Shown piece after piece: positions 61,287 through 64,000 of a stretch of 64,000 nucleotides of DNA (position 1 is the stretch's first letter; each line of letters begins with the position of its first letter). The stretch comes from Aciduricibacillus chroicocephali (GTDB taxonomy: Bacteria > Bacillota > Bacilli > Bacillales > Amphibacillaceae). The translations under genes were made by a program, and so were the position numbers. The DNA lies in NCBI RefSeq assembly GCF_030762805.1, contig NZ_CP129113.1:1936001-2000000 (forward strand), written 5' to 3'. The notes beneath the pieces were generated by a model, which did no database searches, was not told the origin of the DNA, and was given only the letters and a program-made list of their open reading frames with translations.

Positions 61287-62243
61287 ATGGGTATCATTGA
61301 ATTCTTCAAGAGAGGCAATGTTTCCTCAGGCCTTGCTGCGCTCGGCAATCTCGTATTAACAATTATTAAAGGGATTGCGGCAGCGATTAGTGGAAGCGGT
61401 GCGATGTTCGCGGAAGCTGTCCACTCAGGTGCCGATACGCTTAATCAGGGACTTGTCTTCTTCGGCAGTGCACTAAGTGAAAAAAAACCAACAAAACGAT
61501 TCCCGACTGGATTTGGAAGAGTCGTCAATCTTTTTGTTCTAATTGCGGTAATTGTCATTGCCATTATGGCTTATGAAACGATTCTGAAAGGCTGGCATCT
61601 AACTGTTCACCCGGAGGCTTCTGGAAGCCTTTGGCTCTCGATGGGTGTCCTTCTGTTTTCTGTCATGCTCGATGGCATCGTGCTTGTTAAGACGCTTAAG
61701 GAGATTAATCATGAATCCGGAGCTAACCTGAAAGGGTTCGGAATTGTGACTGGAGCGCTGCCCCATCTGCGCTACGCCGCTCCACCGACACGTCTTGTTT
61801 TTTATGAGGATCTCGTTGCCACACTCGGCGGACTCCTTGCTATGGCTGCTATTGCGCTTGCCCATATAACAGGACAATTTTTCTGGGATGGTATCGGTAC
61901 GATGCTAATCGGCATTCTTCTGATCATCATCGCTCTGAAAACGGGATATGACAACACAATTGGGCTTATTGGCGTGGCAGCACCCAATCTTATTGAAGAA
62001 CGCGTAGCAAGGGTCATTCTGTCGGATGATGACGTTGATGACATCGACAAGATGCGCATCGTGCAGGAAGGCCGATTGTATCATGTCGAAGTGTATGTCG
62101 AACTGCGGAAGAACCTTTCTTTAAGTGAAGCTGATGATATTATGTTTAAACTAGAAAAAGAAATATTGAAAGATGCAGCAATTGGTGATGTAACGCTCGG
62201 TATCTTTGAAACGGATGATAATCCGGAGTGGCCAAGAGTGTAG
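61287..62243 (+). CDS. Cation diffusion facilitator transporter
   Basis: 318 residues with four to six membrane segments. TM2 has the typical HSGADTLNQ in FAEAVHSGADTLNQGLVFFG, TM5 carries EDLVATLGG, and the cytoplasmic C-terminal domain has a ferredoxin-like pattern (DDIDKMRIVQEGRLYHVEVYVEL). Exports zinc, iron or manganese in known members. AUG 61287 with a weak GAGAGGCGG upstream. A basic, membrane-facing loop (LRYAAPPTRLVFY) lies between TM4 and TM5. Ends in a strong terminator. Confidence 0.9.
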   Translation: MGIIEFFKRGNVSSGLAALGNLVLTIIKGIAAAISGSGAMFAEAVHSGADTLNQGLVFFGSALSEKKPTKRFPTGFGRVVNLFVLIAVIVIAIMAYETILKGWHLTVHPEASGSLWLSMGVLLFSVMLDGIVLVKTLKEINHESGANLKGFGIVTGALPHLRYAAPPTRLVFYEDLVATLGGLLAMAAIALAHITGQFFWDGIGTMLIGILLIIIALKTGYDNTIGLIGVAAPNLIEERVARVILSDDDVDDIDKMRIVQEGRLYHVEVYVELRKNLSLSEADDIMFKLEKEILKDAAIGDVTLGIFETDDNPEWPRV

Positions 62244-62252
62244 GAGACAATA

Positions 62253-62297
62253 TAAAAATGAGCCTGTTTCCAATTAGGAAACAGGCTCATTATTTTA
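62253..62297. terminator. Bidirectional terminator between CDF gene and fer
   Basis: AATGAGCCTGTTTCC / GGAAACAGGCTCATT, 15 perfect pairs. Confidence 0.9.
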
Positions 62298-62534
62298 ACG
62301 TTCTGAGAAGAATTTCTCCGCTTCTTCAAGGAATTTCTCCTGTGCAGGATCAAGGTCGTATTCCTCGACAATTGCATCAACAGGACAAACAGCCTGACAA
62401 GCCGCGCAGTCGATGCAAATATCCGGATCAATATAAAATTGTTCCGGTCCTTCTTCGATACAGTCAACCGGGCAGACGGAAACACATTCTCCCGCCTTCT
62501 CGCCGCGGCATGGATCAAGGATGACAAATGCCAT
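62295..62534 (-). CDS. fer: Ferredoxin (two Fe-S clusters)
   Basis: 79-residue ferredoxin of the 7Fe/8Fe type. Cysteines 9, 17, 21 and 25 (PC...CVSVCPVDC) and 40, 43, 46 and 50 (CIDCAACQAVCP) give two clusters; acidic residues dominate the rest, ending YDLDPAQEKFLEEAEKFFSER. AUG 62534 is preceded by AGGGAGGG at about 9 nt. A small electron carrier with many possible partners. Confidence 0.95.
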   Translation of the reverse strand: MAFVILDPCRGEKAGECVSVCPVDCIEEGPEQFYIDPDICIDCAACQAVCPVDAIVEEYDLDPAQEKFLEEAEKFFSER

Positions 62535-62676
62535 TTCTATTCCCTCCTTCTATTATCGTATAGCAATTCAAAACGTGTCATGAACACGCTAAATAAGAAC
62601 AATATAGGAAGAATTCACTAAAACTCTTCTCTTCTATGATACATCACACTTCATATCAAGTAAAACAAGCCTACTC

Positions 62677-63003
62677 TTAAGTTTCGAAGTACAATTCTCG
62701 ATGCAAACCACAGCCAGGATTGAATTCAGCTTTACAATTCGGACATTCATAGCCGCTCTGAAAATATTGGTTCACTGACAATTCATTTCCGCAACTGCCA
62801 CAAAGGATCGCTTTTTCATCAAACTTTGCTTTCGGCCATACTTCTTTTTTTCCGCATCCAAATTCCACATGACATTTGTAACAAGGATAGTATTTACCGC
62901 AACAATGGAACTTGATCGCAATCCGGTCATTTTCCTTATGATAATGGCTACAGCGTGTTTCTTCATCAATTGCCCCAGGCACTTCATGACCATGAATCAA
63001 CAT
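62677..63003 (-). CDS. CHY zinc-finger protein
   Basis: 108 residues with the CHY-zinc-finger pattern: ETRCSHYHKENDRIAIKFHCCGKYYPCYKCHVE, then GCG, CGSC, CPNC and GCG. It is rich in Cys/His for several zinc ions. AUG 63003 has GGAGGG about 7 nt upstream; a longer frame to 63075 has no site. Known family members in bacteria are uncharacterised; in eukaryotes the domain is in RING ligases. Confidence 0.88.
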   Translation of the reverse strand: MLIHGHEVPGAIDEETRCSHYHKENDRIAIKFHCCGKYYPCYKCHVEFGCGKKEVWPKAKFDEKAILCGSCGNELSVNQYFQSGYECPNCKAEFNPGCGLHRELYFET

Positions 63004-63061
63004 ATGAAGCCCTCCGATATATAAAGATTGTTTTAGTCTATAGGCAGACGGGTACATTTGC

Positions 63062-63265
63062 ATGAATGTGAACATGTACAGTGTCGTACCTACTCCCGAT
63101 ATGTCCAGCTGGATTGTAAAACTTGAGGATGCCGTTCCGGAAAATCAGTACAATTCTCAAGTTGAAGCCATTGAAGCAGCTACAAAACTCGCCAAAGACA
63201 ACGCACCGAGTAAGATAGAAGTTTGGGATAAAAACCATAACATGATTGATAAAAAAATCTTTTGA
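63062..63265 (+). CDS. DUF2188-family small protein
   Basis: 67 residues (starts MNVNMYSVVPTPDMSSWIVKLED, ends DKNHNMIDKKIF). The VPxxxxWxVK...A...A..LAK....S.I.V...NG.I pattern is that of DUF2188, small proteins of unknown function in Bacillus. An AUG four codons later (63074) is an alternative start. It is divergent from the CHY gene. Confidence 0.75.
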   Translation: MNVNMYSVVPTPDMSSWIVKLEDAVPENQYNSQVEAIEAATKLAKDNAPSKIEVWDKNHNMIDKKIF

Positions 63266-63276
63266 TATTCATGCCA

Positions 63277-63314
63277 AAATCCGGTCTGCCTGAAGACAGA
63301 GCCGGATTTTTTAT
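63277..63314 (+). terminator. Terminator between DUF2188 gene and topB
   Basis: AAAATCCGG, an inner CTG/CAG pairing, CCGGATTTTTT. It can serve both convergent genes. Confidence 0.85.
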
Positions 63315-63317
63315 TGT

Positions 63318-64000
63318 TTAGTCTTTCTTTAGCTTAGCCAGTGCCTCGGCAAATGGATTGTTTGAAAAGCTGTCTTCTTTTTTCATGTACTTATTCATGT
63401 CTTTCTTCGACACCCGTGTATTCTGATGCTTCTTCTTCCGCTCCTGGAATGTCGAAAGCTTCTCTCTATGTCCGCATGTGCAGAAGAACATCTGGCCTTC
63501 ACCTTCGCCACGCATTTGCATCCGCTTGTGACAGTTCGGGCAGCGGGCATTCGTATTGCGGGAGATGTTTTTCTTATGACCGCATGAACGATCTTGGCAG
63601 ACGAGCATCTTGCCGTTCTTATTCTTAATTTCAAGCATGAGTTTGCCACAGTCCGGACATTTTGTACCTGTCAGATTATCATGCTTGAATTTAGTTTCCT
63701 CAGACTTGATTTCTGCGACGATTTCTTTCGTATATTCTTTAATGCCGCTAATGAATTCCTTATGCTTCAAACGCCCATTCGCAATATCTGTGAGCTTTTC
63801 TTCCCATTCAGCTGTAAGTGCGGGACTCTTCAAGTCTTCAGGAACGAGGTCAAGCAATTGACGTCCTTTGGATGTGAGATAAATATTCTTCCCTTTCAAT
63901 TCCATATACCCTGTGTTGTATAGCTTCTCTATAATGTCGGCTCTTGTCGCAACCGTACCGAGCCCACCAGCTTTCGTCATCGTCTGCTGGAGATGCTTAT
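63318..64000 (-). CDS. topB: DNA topoisomerase III, C-terminal part
   Basis: The gene runs off the right edge, so only the last 227 codons or so are present (reading in from residues KHLQQTMTKAGGLGTVATRADIIEKLYNTGYME). This is the last part of the type IA core (TRADIIEKL) and the zinc-binding C-terminal region with CPDC, CQDRSC, CPNC and CTC clusters, ending KKEDSFSNNPFAEALAKLKKD. TopB relaxes negative supercoils and decatenates. Bacillus topB usually encodes about 720 residues, so most of it lies outside. Confidence 0.93.
   Translation of the reverse strand, partial: KHLQQTMTKAGGLGTVATRADIIEKLYNTGYMELKGKNIYLTSKGRQLLDLVPEDLKSPALTAEWEEKLTDIANGRLKHKEFISGIKEYTKEIVAEIKSEETKFKHDNLTGTKCPDCGKLMLEIKNKNGKMLVCQDRSCGHKKNISRNTNARCPNCHKRMQMRGEGEGQMFFCTCGHREKLSTFQERKKKHQNTRVSKKDMNKYMKKEDSFSNNPFAEALAKLKKD

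Overview
The window looks like chromosome from a low-GC, spore-forming Bacillaceae species. The sensor kinase DegS next to YvyE, CheV, the globin receptor HemAT, CvfB, ThiT behind a TPP riboswitch and a short YfhD-type protein are all Bacillus-type genes. Ribosome binding sites are strong (GGAGG type), and UUG/GUG starts are common. I saw no rRNA, tRNA, CRISPR array, prophage or insertion sequence. The genus is not determined.

Layout: 0-5.6 kb holds degS, yvyE, nagB with a small upstream gene, and a penicillin-binding lipoprotein. 5.6-16.1 kb is an allantoin/ureide catabolic island, all on the minus strand. Its probable operon allF-allG-allK-allE is followed by separately terminated allD and allB, then allH and a purine-type permease. 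16.1-17.0 kb is a long non-coding, hairpin-rich leader of allF. 17-28 kb has an ATPase, a response-regulator/PP2C phosphatase convergent with cheR and a large hybrid kinase, a CynX-type transporter, a second NCS2 permease behind two cre sites, and cheV with a probable SigD promoter. 28.3-32 kb has an XRE regulator, a possible switching RNA, and a TPP riboswitch leading tenA-tenI-thiF.

32-37.7 kb has three membrane-anchored trypsin-like proteases with a crcB pair inserted between the first and second. 37.7-43.8 kb has hemAT, a sulfonate/nitrate-type ABC transporter with two binding proteins, and a YlmA-type ATPase. 43.9-49.5 kb has a coiled-coil membrane protein, a Uma2-type protein, and cdaR divergent from glycerate kinase and a GntP permease. 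49.6-49.9 kb is a non-coding palindromic repeat. 50-64 kb holds thiT with its riboswitch, an Fsr-type transporter, yfhD, an MHYT-GGDEF-EAL protein, cvfB, ybaK, a divergent ferrochelatase, a cobalamin adenosyltransferase, a lipid kinase, a cation diffusion facilitator, ferredoxin, a CHY zinc finger protein and the 3' part of topB.

Taken together, the all genes encode a route from allantoin through ureidoglycolate and oxalurate to oxamate plus carbamoyl phosphate. Carbamate kinase then recovers ATP. Allantoate amidohydrolase (AllC) is not in the window. Glycerate kinase at 47 kb could take the glyoxylate branch. The least explained signals are RNA-level: the allF leader, the three-arm switch at 28.84-28.96 kb, a hairpin in the PBP leader, and the thiT ribosome binding site buried in a terminator-like stem.
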